DNA from: Vampirovibrio sp041737375
GTDB lineage: Bacteria > Cyanobacteriota > Vampirovibrionia > Vampirovibrionales > Vampirovibrionaceae
Assembly (NCBI RefSeq): GCF_041737375.1
Contig: NZ_JBGSRV010000020.1
Span: forward strand, 1 to 64,000
Direction: 5' to 3'
Length of the DNA stretch: 64,000 nucleotides
Shown here: positions 45,385-54,530 of the stretch, piece by piece
Layout of the letters: each line of letters begins with the position of its first letter
Position numbering within the stretch: the stretch's first letter is position 1
Notes under the pieces: model-generated
The model's database searches: none
Told to the model about the DNA's origin: nothing
The model's input: only the letters and a program-made list of their open reading frames with translations
Made by a program: the position numbers and the translations under genes

Positions 45385-45660
45385 CTATTCGGGAATGATA
45401 CTGTTCGAAACCAGAGCCATTGCCTTTTTAATTAAAGGAAGCAAGGCCTCTTCGACTTCATCCTTGAAGTTCCCTAAATAGGGATTCCGGATGGCATAAT
45501 CTGCAATGAGGTTGGCAATAAGCAGTTGATGGGCTTTCTGAAATAGCTTTTCCTCCTCTGGCATCAAGGGGAGGACATACGCGTAAAAAGCATCCAAAGC
45601 CTGATCGACATCCGGGTTGGAAAGATCGCCTCGAATTAGTTTTAACTTAGGTCTCGACAT
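45385..45660 (-). CDS. Small hypothetical protein
   Basis: A 91-residue mostly helical, acidic protein (VDQALDAFYAYVLPLMPEEE, then FKDEVEEALLPLIKK). No family recognised. AGGAG lies a suitable distance before the ATG at 45660. It is 13 bases upstream of the 44913-45371 gene and downstream of traC, so all may share a transcript. Confidence 0.5.
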   Translation of the reverse strand: MSRPKLKLIRGDLSNPDVDQALDAFYAYVLPLMPEEEKLFQKAHQLLIANLIADYAIRNPYLGNFKDEVEEALLPLIKKAMALVSNSIIPE

Positions 45661-45707
45661 TAGAATCTCCTGTTTTCAATCAAAATACGGGATAGACAGT
45701 CTCGGGC

Positions 45708-47927
45708 TTATCGTGTCAGCACCTGTGTTTTCTTAGTCAGGAGATGCGGTTGAGCCTCCTGCTGAGATAAGGCTTGGTGTTGAGTGAAAGTTTTGGATTG
45801 CGCCTTGATGAGCGCTAACCCCACTTGCAACTGCTGCCGCACAGCCTCTTTTCCTTTTTCCTGAGCAAAATCATTCCAGTCTGTGCCTGTCGAACCTTTT
45901 TCAAATTCAGGGTTCAGCAGATGCCCACCCACCTTTTGTGCAGCCTCTTGGGCTTTCAGGAGGCCCACGTTCTTCTCAATAGGCTTGGTATGATCGTTAT
46001 CTCCGGTGATTACCAAGGTGTTGGCTGGATACTTCTCTCGGAACGCTTGCGCAACAGTCGGCAAATTCCCAGAATTAAACGCCACCACAACCGGCAATCC
46101 CAAAGCCTCATGCACTGTGGCAGCAGTGGCGTAGCCTTCCGAAATCAAGATAGGCTGACCCTCTTGAATATCGCCCAAGACATGGTGTCCACCCTGAATC
46201 CGACCACCACGCGGAAAACTCTTACGACCTTGAGCGTCAATGGATTGGGCCCCCCAGAAACGGCCCTCAATATCGACAATGGGGATTAACAGCTCCCCGT
46301 GCCCACTCCAGTGCTGGGCGGGTTCATCGGGTTGAGTTTGTCCAATTTCCACGGAGCCATGGGTATTAATCCTAACCCCATGGGCTTGAACCCCTTTTCG
46401 CTCTAAGTAAGGATGATTCTGCACGGGAGATGAATTCAACCAGCATTCAGCCACTAAATTGGCCGTTTGTACTTGGATTTCTTCTCGCTCTTGCGCCCGT
46501 TTCAACTGACGCTGCATCGTTTCTTGTTCCAATCGAATGCGATCGCTTTCGCTTAAACGATTCACCGGCTGCTCGGACTTCCAGGTGGTTTCCAGTCCTG
46601 TTTTGTAGTTGTTGATATAACCTGCGGGATGCCCGTCCATAAATCCAACATAACCGCCGTTCTTTTGGCCTTGCTTATCACCTTCTACAGGCACCCGATG
46701 CAGCTTCCCGTCCATGATGGGCAAGCCTTTCAACTGCAAACCCGCGTCTTGAAGCGCTAGGGCAAATTCAGCTTGTGGATCTGTTGCAATGACTTTGGAA
46801 ATCACTTGCGGACTCTGTACCCATTGCTTCAATGGTTCTAAAGCAACTCCTTCGGGCGCATACCAGGATTTCTCTTGTCGATCCCATTTGGCTCCTAATT
46901 TTTTGACGGCTTCTTTTTCGGCATAAGGAACTTCCAAATAGACCCGTTCAGGCGTGACTCTCAATGCGCTCTCCTCCTGAATCTTGACAACCGGTATTAA
47001 AATTTTTGGCTCTTCCTGAGTCGCTTGGGTTTGCACCTTAAGCATTTCCCGACCCAAGAGATACTGGGTGATTTTTTCCGCATCGGCGGACGCCCTGAAG
47101 ATTTCTCGGGGATCTTCCTGCAATACTTTGATCCAGGAACCAATGTAGGCGGCATGTTGCCCTGGATCGTGACCAATACTCAGTTTTTCCCCCAGCATGA
47201 GCGAGGCGATTTCAGCCCGTAATTCTTCTTTGGCATAAGCTTCAGAACCAAATGGGTGTTGTAAATCCCGGTTAAGTCGAGACTCATGTCCGGTCCAGTG
47301 CCCCAGTTCATGCAGTGCAGTGGCATAATAATTATCAGCACTGGGAAATTGCTCTCTGAGTGGCAGAGTAATCTTATCGCTGGAGGGACGATAAAACGCT
47401 CGATTCCCTGGCGCGTGATCAATCAGAGCTTGAGAATCTTTCAATATCGCTTCAGCCTCTGTATGGCGCTCCCATTCCGTGAGGCCCGCTTTGAGTTCCA
47501 TTGCCGGTAAGCCGCTGATTTGTTGGGCGTTAAAAACAATGGCCGAACGCACCGTGGGGCATTGTAGGCGTACCCGAATTTTAAGGGGATTCCCGTTTTC
47601 ATCCAGAACGGGACGGCCTTCTTCATCCCGCTTGGGGATTTCATCGTGCCATTTCCAGAACTGAATCATGGTCCCTTTTTCGCCTTTATTAACCTGAGCA
47701 TCCAGACTGCCCGCTTGCTTATAGGTCAACCAGCGGGTATCACTGTAGCCTTTGTTTTCCGTGGTGGAAAGCAACCAAACCGCGTTGATGCCCTTGTACG
47801 CATTACCGGTGGTGGGATTAAAAGGCAAAAAACGCTCTCCCGATTGCCAGGGTTTCAGCCAAGGGGCCGTTCCTTGTTCGAGTTGTCGGATGATGGATTC
47901 AGAAACCGTTTTGGCGTAATCGCTCAT
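45708..47927 (-). CDS. traC: TraC-like DNA primase with N-terminal ArdC and zincin-like parts
   Basis: A 739-residue multidomain protein. Residues 1-130 are an ArdC ssDNA-binding (DUF1738) domain (LEQGTAPWLKPWQSGERFLP). A zincin-like segment with HELGHWTGHE follows. A DUF5710 module (VYLEVPYAEKEAVKKLGAKW) comes next, and a C-terminal Toprim domain (QPILISEGYATAATVHEALG, then NTLVITGDNDHT). RP4 TraC primes the incoming strand and is carried to the recipient. It is coupled to the 59-residue gene upstream by a 4-base ATGA overlap. The domain calls are firm; the overall role is inferred from TraC. Confidence 0.83.
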   Translation of the reverse strand: MSDYAKTVSESIIRQLEQGTAPWLKPWQSGERFLPFNPTTGNAYKGINAVWLLSTTENKGYSDTRWLTYKQAGSLDAQVNKGEKGTMIQFWKWHDEIPKRDEEGRPVLDENGNPLKIRVRLQCPTVRSAIVFNAQQISGLPAMELKAGLTEWERHTEAEAILKDSQALIDHAPGNRAFYRPSSDKITLPLREQFPSADNYYATALHELGHWTGHESRLNRDLQHPFGSEAYAKEELRAEIASLMLGEKLSIGHDPGQHAAYIGSWIKVLQEDPREIFRASADAEKITQYLLGREMLKVQTQATQEEPKILIPVVKIQEESALRVTPERVYLEVPYAEKEAVKKLGAKWDRQEKSWYAPEGVALEPLKQWVQSPQVISKVIATDPQAEFALALQDAGLQLKGLPIMDGKLHRVPVEGDKQGQKNGGYVGFMDGHPAGYINNYKTGLETTWKSEQPVNRLSESDRIRLEQETMQRQLKRAQEREEIQVQTANLVAECWLNSSPVQNHPYLERKGVQAHGVRINTHGSVEIGQTQPDEPAQHWSGHGELLIPIVDIEGRFWGAQSIDAQGRKSFPRGGRIQGGHHVLGDIQEGQPILISEGYATAATVHEALGLPVVVAFNSGNLPTVAQAFREKYPANTLVITGDNDHTKPIEKNVGLLKAQEAAQKVGGHLLNPEFEKGSTGTDWNDFAQEKGKEAVRQQLQVGLALIKAQSKTFTQHQALSQQEAQPHLLTKKTQVLTR

Positions 47928-48103
47928 TGGGCAACCTCCATATCGATTTCGGAGTCAATGGCATCTTGTTCGGTAATGGCGATTTCTTCAAAGGCTCCCC
48001 AAGCTTCGGCTTCCATGGGATCCACTTCGATGACCACGCCGGGCACTGTAAAATCGGCCATATCTCGACTAATCAATGGTTTATTGGGTTGATTGAGATT
48101 CAT
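47924..48103 (-). CDS. Small acidic protein coupled to traC
   Basis: A 59-residue ORF that starts MNLNQPNKPLISRDMADFTV and ends in an acidic tail with SEIDMEVAQ. GGAGACATAAACC precedes ATG at 48103. Its TGA overlaps the traC ATG (ATGA). No family recognised. The good ribosome site, the coupling and the acidic composition support a real gene that may regulate or cofactor traC. Confidence 0.6.
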   Translation of the reverse strand: MNLNQPNKPLISRDMADFTVPGVVIEVDPMEAEAWGAFEEIAITEQDAIDSEIDMEVAQ

Positions 48104-48208
48104 GGTTTATGTCTCCTTCTCTGTTCAATAAATTGGATGGTTAAAAATGGAAATCGGCCAAAAATATTACTGAGTTTTCTTTGCCTTTAGTACCCAATGG
48201 CAAACGCT

Positions 48209-49726
48209 TTACCAGCGCTGTGCCGTTTGGATCCCGCTTGCCGAAATGGGGCTCCTACTGGCCGACCAAGGGGGTAGCACTATATCTTTGGACACCATGA
48301 CATTGAAGCGATATCCGGGACGAATGGTCAGCGTGGGGGCCATATTGGCTCGGCCCTGATAACTGGACAAGCCCAATTGATTGAGTTGCATGCCCAATGA
48401 GCCAGCAATCATTTGCTGACTGGAATAGACGGAATCCCCTTGTCTTGCTTGCGGTTGAGACAGTTGTACGCCTGCGGTAATGGCGGATAGCAGCAACGCG
48501 TTTCTGAATGTGGGCCAGACATGGTTATTGGTTTTGTCTTTAAATCCGGCATAGCCACTTTGATCCAATCCTGCCATTGCCCCCAAATCCAACGAGGAAG
48601 CATCCGGGTAAATCACCCGGTTCCAGGCAATCAAAACCCGCTTCTGACCACTTGAAATTTGATGATCATAAGTTCCGACTAATTTGGCCCCTTGAGGAAT
48701 TAACAAGTAGTGTCCTTTGGCCGAATCATAGACATTTTGTACCACTTGGGCGACCAATTGCCCTGGCAACTCACTGTTAATGCCGCTAATCATGACCGAG
48801 GGAATCACCGTACCCGCTTTGATTTCATATGGCGAAATGACTGGGACACGGGTATGGGGCAGATAATTTGAGCCTTCTAATGTGTTCAAGTGCCCTTTTA
48901 AAACCGGGCCTGAAGCTTGTTCATTACTGGCTTTTAAAATATCGGCGTCATCAATTGTGTTAAATCCCGCTCCATTTCTTTGGGCTTGGGATGCACGAAA
49001 GTCATTGGATGAGACCGCAGTATAAACCGTTGAATTCGATTCTTGGGCACTTTGTAACCGGGCCTGCCGAACCGCTTCTCTTTGAGCGGCTTCCTGCTCT
49101 TGCTGAAGTTGTCGCTGCAATTGAGCCTGAGCTTGGTAATCTATGGGCTCAGCGGATGAATAAGTGTTCCCATTCATGGATGCTGAGTTGCTATTCATCG
49201 GGGAAGCCTTTGGGATCAATGGATCCTCCTTCAGTGAGGGTTCAGCGGATTGATCCACCAACACCGTAGTTGGCGCTTTGTCCAGCAACTCTGTGGGTTG
49301 GCCAGGGCCAGGCTTTTGTTGAGCAGTTTCTCCATTTTGTGCACTCAGTGCAGGCTTTGGCATGATCCAGCTATATAAAATAGTGCAAAGCGCTACGGCA
49401 ACTAGCGACCCTCCGACTACCACTGGCCATTTACTAAGCTGATCGCTGAAATGATGGCTTTGGGTTGCGCCAGTTAAAAGTCCATTGGGTTCCTGCCCTT
49501 TGAGTTTGGCTTGATAAGCAGTATTTCCACTGTTTAGATTTTGGGATTGAGATCCCGTTTCCACTGGTTGAATCGGTTTAGATGCTGAAAGCCGATACGT
49601 TTCATTGGGAATGTTTCTCGCCGCCTTCTCGGCTGGCGTTTCCTTGGTGGGCTCCGTTGAGACAGAGTCTTCGTTCGTGGCCTCCCCCAGCTCAGTTAGA
49701 TTGGGATTCTGAATTTCTTGGTCCAT
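48209..49726 (-). CDS. trbI: Type IV secretion core protein TrbI (VirB10-like)
   Basis: A 505-residue protein (RK2 463) that joins inner and outer membranes. A cytoplasmic N-terminal stretch leads to one helix (WPVVVGGSLVAVALCTILYS), then a Gln/Pro/Ser-rich periplasmic linker. The conserved VirB10/TrbI domain follows: IKAGTVIPSVMISGINSELP, GQLVAQVVQNVYDSAKGHYL and LIPQGAKLVGTYDHQISSGQ. It is the last gene of the trb operon and overlaps trbH by 1 base. Confidence 0.92.
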   Translation of the reverse strand: MDQEIQNPNLTELGEATNEDSVSTEPTKETPAEKAARNIPNETYRLSASKPIQPVETGSQSQNLNSGNTAYQAKLKGQEPNGLLTGATQSHHFSDQLSKWPVVVGGSLVAVALCTILYSWIMPKPALSAQNGETAQQKPGPGQPTELLDKAPTTVLVDQSAEPSLKEDPLIPKASPMNSNSASMNGNTYSSAEPIDYQAQAQLQRQLQQEQEAAQREAVRQARLQSAQESNSTVYTAVSSNDFRASQAQRNGAGFNTIDDADILKASNEQASGPVLKGHLNTLEGSNYLPHTRVPVISPYEIKAGTVIPSVMISGINSELPGQLVAQVVQNVYDSAKGHYLLIPQGAKLVGTYDHQISSGQKRVLIAWNRVIYPDASSLDLGAMAGLDQSGYAGFKDKTNNHVWPTFRNALLLSAITAGVQLSQPQARQGDSVYSSQQMIAGSLGMQLNQLGLSSYQGRANMAPTLTIRPGYRFNVMVSKDIVLPPWSASRSPISASGIQTAQRW

Positions 49727-50511
49727 TAGGGGTGTCCTCCCGCTTTAAATTGGGTCATGGGTGAGGCCGCAACCAGCGCTCCAGTTTGAGAGCGGGTATA
49801 TAGTTGCGTTGCTTCCTGTCCGTTGATTTTGATTTGAACCAAGAGTCCTTGCTTAAAAGCCCGAATACGGTACCGCACCCTATAAGCCTCAGACCCATTG
49901 GTATCTTTTCTGGCAATGGTATACCCTCGTTTTTCAAGGGCATAGGCCAAGCTAGGAATCAAGGTGCTTTTTGCCTGACTGTGAGGCGGATCGGCCAATA
50001 CGAGGGTGGCGTTAGGGTTGGAAATTTGAGTTTGAATCCAATGTGAAATCAGTTCACTCAGGAAAGCCGTGTCCGAGGTCGATACGTGCTCAATCCAAGA
50101 ATGCTGAGAAGTGATTTGCTCTGCTACAGAATGCTTTGTTTTCACTTTAATCCCAGCCCCATGCACATTGATGGGCGAAAGTTCAGGTTGCAATTGAACC
50201 GGTAAAGGCTCAATGTGTCGAGAAGCAGGGGTTTCACTTGGGATGAATGGGGAACTTGCTTGCTGTTGCACGACCCTTCCTTGTAAGGGCGCTTGAAGTT
50301 TTTGAATGACGGCAGACGGTTGTTTAGGCGGAATAAAAGAGAAGTGCTGTTGCACTTTAGGAGATGCTTTTCGGGGAAGCACTTTCCGTTTATTTGATCG
50401 ATAAGCGGAATGGGTCTTCCCATGGTAGGCACTTGCTGCGCTCGCTGTACCCGAAATACTAGCGAGAATACTGGACAATAAAAGCAGGGTTATTCCAAGT
50501 CGTATGATCAT
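49726..50511 (-). CDS. trbH: Conjugal transfer protein TrbH
   Basis: A 261-residue exported protein (RK2 TrbH about 160). A signal peptide ends TASAASA, then a long Ser/Pro/Gln-rich region. The TrbH-like domain is C-terminal (ELISHWIQTQISNPNATLVL, then LIPSLAYALEKRGYTIARKD). In RK2 TrbH is a lipoprotein in the core complex (VirB7 role). No lipobox is clear here, and the N-terminal extension of about 100 residues is unusual. It is directly adjacent to trbG with no gap. Confidence 0.78.
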   Translation of the reverse strand: MIIRLGITLLLLSSILASISGTASAASAYHGKTHSAYRSNKRKVLPRKASPKVQQHFSFIPPKQPSAVIQKLQAPLQGRVVQQQASSPFIPSETPASRHIEPLPVQLQPELSPINVHGAGIKVKTKHSVAEQITSQHSWIEHVSTSDTAFLSELISHWIQTQISNPNATLVLADPPHSQAKSTLIPSLAYALEKRGYTIARKDTNGSEAYRVRYRIRAFKQGLLVQIKINGQEATQLYTRSQTGALVAASPMTQFKAGGHP

Positions 50512-51480
50512 TTAACTTCCTTCTTTCACAATGTCTACCCGTTCCTGATTGCGACCCACGCCACTGATTAATGAGGCCCGGTGAATGACTTTATCCACGA
50601 TGAACCGATCCCCGTCCAGCCGGTAATTGACCAGCTGTTCGGTAGAGCCTGGCCCCAACAACACCAAGGCTGGAATCTCCTCGTTTTTTGCCGACGGGGG
50701 GAGTTCAATGTAGGTTTTGACTTGATCGGTATAAACGCGCATAGGCCGCCAAATTGGTTTATCGCCTTTTAACCGGTATTTGAAATCAAGTGCTGCGTTG
50801 GTTTGCATTGTGCTGGCTACATTGACAGTTGCATTGCTCTGAGATTGAGCAAAATAGGCGTTCCAATTGGCTTGCATATCATCGGAGTAGGCAAACGCCA
50901 CTTTAGGCATCCAAGTTCGCTCCTTTCGACTCACCAACTGAATGGTATAGATACGCCTATCCGTAATGGCCACCAAATTACTCACTATCCCCACTTCAGT
51001 CGGCTTGATGATCAAGTGCGAAGTTTCCACCCCATCGCGAACACTTCGGGCCAGCTTCACTTGCCAGCGTAATGTATCGCCCACATCAATTTGCTGAATG
51101 GTTTCCCCCGGTTGCAGGCTCACTTCACACACATGCAGCGGTGCACAAATGACATTGGGCAAATTGGCACCAAAGGGAAAAACTAGGCTTCCATCTGGAC
51201 TGAGAATTGGTGTCTCCGTTCGTTGCGGTATGATCATGGCTGATTGCGTGTCATTGGCGGGTTGAGCTTTGTTTTCTGCTGGCGCAATCTCAACCGACTG
51301 AATTTTCGACTTGGGTTGATAATTGAAGTACGTTTTACTTATAGGAATCGGGGCATAACTGCCCGGCATATAATTTGTTTGGATATTCTCAATGGCGGAA
51401 AGGTCTTGCGCCAAAGCCATGCTCAAGCTGGTACTCAGTAAGGCCAAGCTCAATGCAATCACTGATGTATGGATATTCAT
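50512..51480 (-). CDS. trbG: Type IV secretion outer-membrane core protein TrbG (VirB9-like)
   Basis: A 322-residue exported protein. Its signal peptide ends MALAQD. The N-terminal CagX/VirB9 part has FPFGANLPNVICAPLHVCEV and LQPGETIQQIDVGDTLRWQV. The C-terminal half has IYTIQLVSRKERTWMPKVAF and YRLKGDKPIWRPMRVYTDQV (typical xxWxPxxVxxD). It ends in the trbH start with no gap. RK2 TrbG has 297 residues. Confidence 0.92.
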   Translation of the reverse strand: MNIHTSVIALSLALLSTSLSMALAQDLSAIENIQTNYMPGSYAPIPISKTYFNYQPKSKIQSVEIAPAENKAQPANDTQSAMIIPQRTETPILSPDGSLVFPFGANLPNVICAPLHVCEVSLQPGETIQQIDVGDTLRWQVKLARSVRDGVETSHLIIKPTEVGIVSNLVAITDRRIYTIQLVSRKERTWMPKVAFAYSDDMQANWNAYFAQSQSNATVNVASTMQTNAALDFKYRLKGDKPIWRPMRVYTDQVKTYIELPPSAKNEEIPALVLLGPGSTEQLVNYRLDGDRFIVDKVIHRASLISGVGRNQERVDIVKEGS

Positions 51481-51492
51481 GAATTTCTCTCC

Positions 51493-52224
51493 CTATAAGC
51501 GTTGTGACCAACTGAAGGAATCAATGTAAATTCCCAGCGGGTTCATTAAAATAGTGGCTTCATCCGATGGCGGGCTAATTACAATAGAGACCGTGGCTTG
51601 TTGCTCTAGGCTGCTAATCACGCGACCGTCTCTGGCCCGATGATCCTCTTGCCATTCAATCCGCCAGGTTTTTTCACTGATGGGCTGAACGGATTCCACT
51701 TGCACACTGACCGATTCATTTTCCGCTTGTTTAAACGGTTCATGTGCTTGAAAATAATCGTTCAAGATGGCCATAGCTGGGCCATGGTTATTGATGGAAG
51801 CGTAGGCTTCTTTGAGAGCCTGCTTTTCAGCGGCCACATCCAGGTAAATGCTCCGGGTGTTTTGAATCCACCGGGCCAAATGGGCTTTTATAGCCGAGGT
51901 GTTTGGCATCATTGGTACATCGGCCCGTTGCACAGCGATAGCCGCTCCCAGCTTGTCCACTTCCACCACATAGGGCACCATTTTGTTTTGAGCGCCAATA
52001 TAGGCAGTACCAACAATGGCAAGGATATTGACCGTCAAGCTGATCAGCGCGACCCGTTGCCACACTTTTTTCTCATGAATAAAGCCACCAAACTCTTCAT
52101 TCCATCGCTTTTGGGCCAAGTGGTGCATGGCCATGACAGCTTCCGAATCGGTGTGACGTCGCTCATCTTTTGAACTCAGTGGGCGTGACAAAGTAGGCGG
52201 GGCGTGGCCCATCCAATGACTCAT
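51493..52224 (-). CDS. trbF: Type IV secretion protein TrbF (VirB8-like)
   Basis: A 243-residue bitopic inner-membrane protein. A short cytoplasmic tail (HHLAQKRWNEEFGGFIHEKK) is followed by one helix (WQRVALISLTVNILAIVGTA), then the periplasmic VirB8/TrbF domain (NKMVPYVVEVDKLGAAIAV through TWRIEWQEDHRARDG). GGAAG precedes the ATG. It lies between trbL and trbG as in Ti and IncP operons. Confidence 0.9.
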   Translation of the reverse strand: MSHWMGHAPPTLSRPLSSKDERRHTDSEAVMAMHHLAQKRWNEEFGGFIHEKKVWQRVALISLTVNILAIVGTAYIGAQNKMVPYVVEVDKLGAAIAVQRADVPMMPNTSAIKAHLARWIQNTRSIYLDVAAEKQALKEAYASINNHGPAMAILNDYFQAHEPFKQAENESVSVQVESVQPISEKTWRIEWQEDHRARDGRVISSLEQQATVSIVISPPSDEATILMNPLGIYIDSFSWSQRL

Positions 52225-52276
52225 TTTCTTCTTCCTTTATTTATTTTTCTTTTAAATCGTTTCTAATAAATGCTTT

Positions 52277-53521
52277 CTAAACCCCAATCGTGTTGCGTTC
52301 TTCCTGTTTACCACTCGGCACATCCTCCCCTGGCTCATCGCCTCGAAATGCAGGGGTCATTGCATCCAACTTGCCCGGAGTAAATGAGCCTGGCATGTAT
52401 TGACCCAAGCTTCCCGCATTGGCGTCAAAAGAATGGCTGAACGCATCTCCTGCATGACTGCTTGCCCGGTTGGCCATGCCGCCAGATGCGTTATAAAGTC
52501 CTTCAGCCCAGCCTTGCTGTCCCACCAGGCTGGACAATCCACCCAGTCCGGCAGTGGCAAGAGCGCCCACGCCATTGACTGCTGATGCCCCGACATTGGC
52601 CCCTGCCATCGTGGTGTTGACCATCGTGGTGGCCGAACTGTAAGATGCGCCATTGATCATTCCTTGCACCATGGAGGGAATCATTTTAGCCAACGCCAGG
52701 AATACGATGGAACCGCCTGCAATGCGGAGCACCAAGCCAATATCCAAAATGGCTTGATTGGCATCAATATCGGCATCCCATTGTTTAACCAGCACCACAG
52801 CCAGCCCAATAATCAATTGAATGACAAACAGTTTGGCCCCGACGGCCACAATGCCGACCAAGTAGCGTTGTGCGAAATCGCGTGTAAAACGGCTGCCACC
52901 GAAGCCCAGGAACAAAATACCCGCATAAGTGAAAATATAACTTTCCACCAAAGCCACTACTTGCAAGGCAGCAATCAAGGCAAAGCTGATCAGCATGATG
53001 ATAGCCCCAAAGGCCATTGCCAGACTGTCAACCGGCTTTTCAATTTTGAAGGATTTGATGCACGTCACCGCAATATTGACACCCGAGTCAAAAATATCAG
53101 AGGGTTGCAGACCAGTTCTGCCGCTGGCAGCTGAACTGGCCGCGTCCCCCGCCAAGCGAAAGCTTTGAATCATGGCATTGGCCCATTCTGAGGAATGGGT
53201 GAGCAGGGCATAGAAAAAGCCAATGGTCAGGAGTTGTTTAGCCACCGTAATGGCCCACTCCCCTAAATCGCTTTTATGAATAATCAGCTCCATGCCAGTC
53301 CAGACCACATCGATCAGCACCAGCAGCCAAAAGATGCTCATGGCAAAGCGTTGAAGCGGCCCTCCCCAAGCTGATGTATGATCTGAATATTGATCGATAA
53401 TAGGCTCAAGAAAATTATCACTGATTGATTGTGCAAATGTTGGATAAGCTGTACAAAAAAGTACGGCTATCAAACTTATCACAATCAATATTATTTTCTT
53501 GGACTGCCTAAAATAGCGCAT
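52277..53521 (-). CDS. trbL: Type IV secretion channel protein TrbL (VirB6-like)
   Basis: A 414-residue polytopic inner-membrane protein with a signal-like first helix and about six further helices (SLAMAFGAIIMLISFALIA, VAVGAKLFVIQLIIGLAVVL). A Gly/Ala/Ser-rich C-terminal tail follows, as usual for TrbL. Shorter than RK2 TrbL (528). The ribosome site GGAG is 12 bases before the ATG, so the start is a little uncertain. Confidence 0.87.
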   Translation of the reverse strand: MRYFRQSKKIILIVISLIAVLFCTAYPTFAQSISDNFLEPIIDQYSDHTSAWGGPLQRFAMSIFWLLVLIDVVWTGMELIIHKSDLGEWAITVAKQLLTIGFFYALLTHSSEWANAMIQSFRLAGDAASSAASGRTGLQPSDIFDSGVNIAVTCIKSFKIEKPVDSLAMAFGAIIMLISFALIAALQVVALVESYIFTYAGILFLGFGGSRFTRDFAQRYLVGIVAVGAKLFVIQLIIGLAVVLVKQWDADIDANQAILDIGLVLRIAGGSIVFLALAKMIPSMVQGMINGASYSSATTMVNTTMAGANVGASAVNGVGALATAGLGGLSSLVGQQGWAEGLYNASGGMANRASSHAGDAFSHSFDANAGSLGQYMPGSFTPGKLDAMTPAFRGDEPGEDVPSGKQEERNTIGV

Positions 53522-53537
53522 TTAATCTATTACTCCA

Positions 53538-53762
53538 CTAATAAGTCTTGCCATTATCATTGGGTACACGATCCACGTTGCGGTTATAACTTTTGGTGGG
53601 AGAGGCAACAGCCGGTTTGCATGGTGGGCATGTCAATAATTGGGGTGGAGTAGACGTTGAGACAATTACAGTTGTTACCCAAATAGAAATAATAGAGGTC
53701 CCCACTATGAGAGTCCCTATTACCCAGAGTTTGAGGTTAAAAACTTGATTCAAAATAGACAT
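53538..53762 (-). CDS. trbK: TrbK-like small membrane protein (probable entry exclusion)
   Basis: A 74-residue protein in the trbK position (between trbJ and trbL). It has one N-terminal helix (LWVIGTLIVGTSIISIWVTT), then Cys-containing LLTCPPCKP and a C-terminal tail. In IncP plasmids TrbK blocks entry of a second copy. Its last residues (RVPNDNGKTY) nearly repeat the last residues of TrbJ (RVRNDNGKTY), and so do the nucleotides. The function is inferred from position and size; sequence similarity to TrbK is low. Confidence 0.65.
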   Translation of the reverse strand: MSILNQVFNLKLWVIGTLIVGTSIISIWVTTVIVSTSTPPQLLTCPPCKPAVASPTKSYNRNVDRVPNDNGKTY

Positions 53763-53777
53763 TTTTGTTTCCTCTTG

Positions 53778-54530
53778 TTAATAAGTTTTCCCATTGTCAT
53801 TACGAACTCTCGGGGCATTCATGAAGCGCTGGTGAGCGGCTTCTTGAGTGGCCATTCGATCTTGTTGTTGGGCCAGGTAGTTAGCTTGCATCTGTAATTG
53901 CAGCATCATCATTTGGCGGAGTTTCATAACTTGCTCCACGTTTTGGGCGGCCATCATGTTGGCCACTTGCAACGCTTGCATGCGACCCTCTGCCGACCCT
54001 GCCATGGATTGCAATTGTTGCATCAGGGCTTGCTCATTTTGCATTTGAGACGCTTGTAGCCCCAAACCTTTTAAGGCATAGCGAGCGTTATCCGAGCCTT
54101 CTTGTGACCATTGAGCGTATTTATTCTGCCAATCTTTTGCATCCATTTTTCGATTCAGGTAAGCGTCATAGGTCCCATACTTGCTTGAGAATTGTCCATC
54201 CAGATTGCTTGCGGAATAGGCCATTGAACGGCTTTGACTCATTAAATTCTGGAGTTTTGAAAAATCCTGCATAGCCTGTCCCCAAACCTGCGTTGAAAGT
54301 CCCTTGGAATTGATCAGCATATCTTTGTATTGATTGATTTGTGTGCTCAACTGCTGAGCCTGAGTGGCCACTTGCTTGGCCATCATAGCTTTATTGAGGA
54401 GTTGAGTCCATTCCGTGCCACAGTTCGTACAGGTGACGACATTCTGAGCATTTCCTAGCAGCGTTCCAGGATTAATTAGCGCCAGACTCAACGCAATGCC
54501 AAACCCTGCTTTAACCCACCAGTGCTTCAT
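53778..54530 (-). CDS. trbJ: Conjugal transfer protein TrbJ (VirB5-like)
   Basis: A 250-residue exported, helical protein, the minor pilus-tip component class. The signal peptide is VKAGFGIALSLALINPGTLL. The rest is rich in Gln, Met and Ala helices (AKQVATQAQQLSTQINQYKD, then MMAAQNVEQVMKLRQMMMLQ). The TCTNCGTEWTQ segment has a Cys pair. It ends with the tail shared with the next gene. It overlaps trbE by 20 bases. Confidence 0.87.
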   Translation of the reverse strand: MKHWWVKAGFGIALSLALINPGTLLGNAQNVVTCTNCGTEWTQLLNKAMMAKQVATQAQQLSTQINQYKDMLINSKGLSTQVWGQAMQDFSKLQNLMSQSRSMAYSASNLDGQFSSKYGTYDAYLNRKMDAKDWQNKYAQWSQEGSDNARYALKGLGLQASQMQNEQALMQQLQSMAGSAEGRMQALQVANMMAAQNVEQVMKLRQMMMLQLQMQANYLAQQQDRMATQEAAHQRFMNAPRVRNDNGKTY

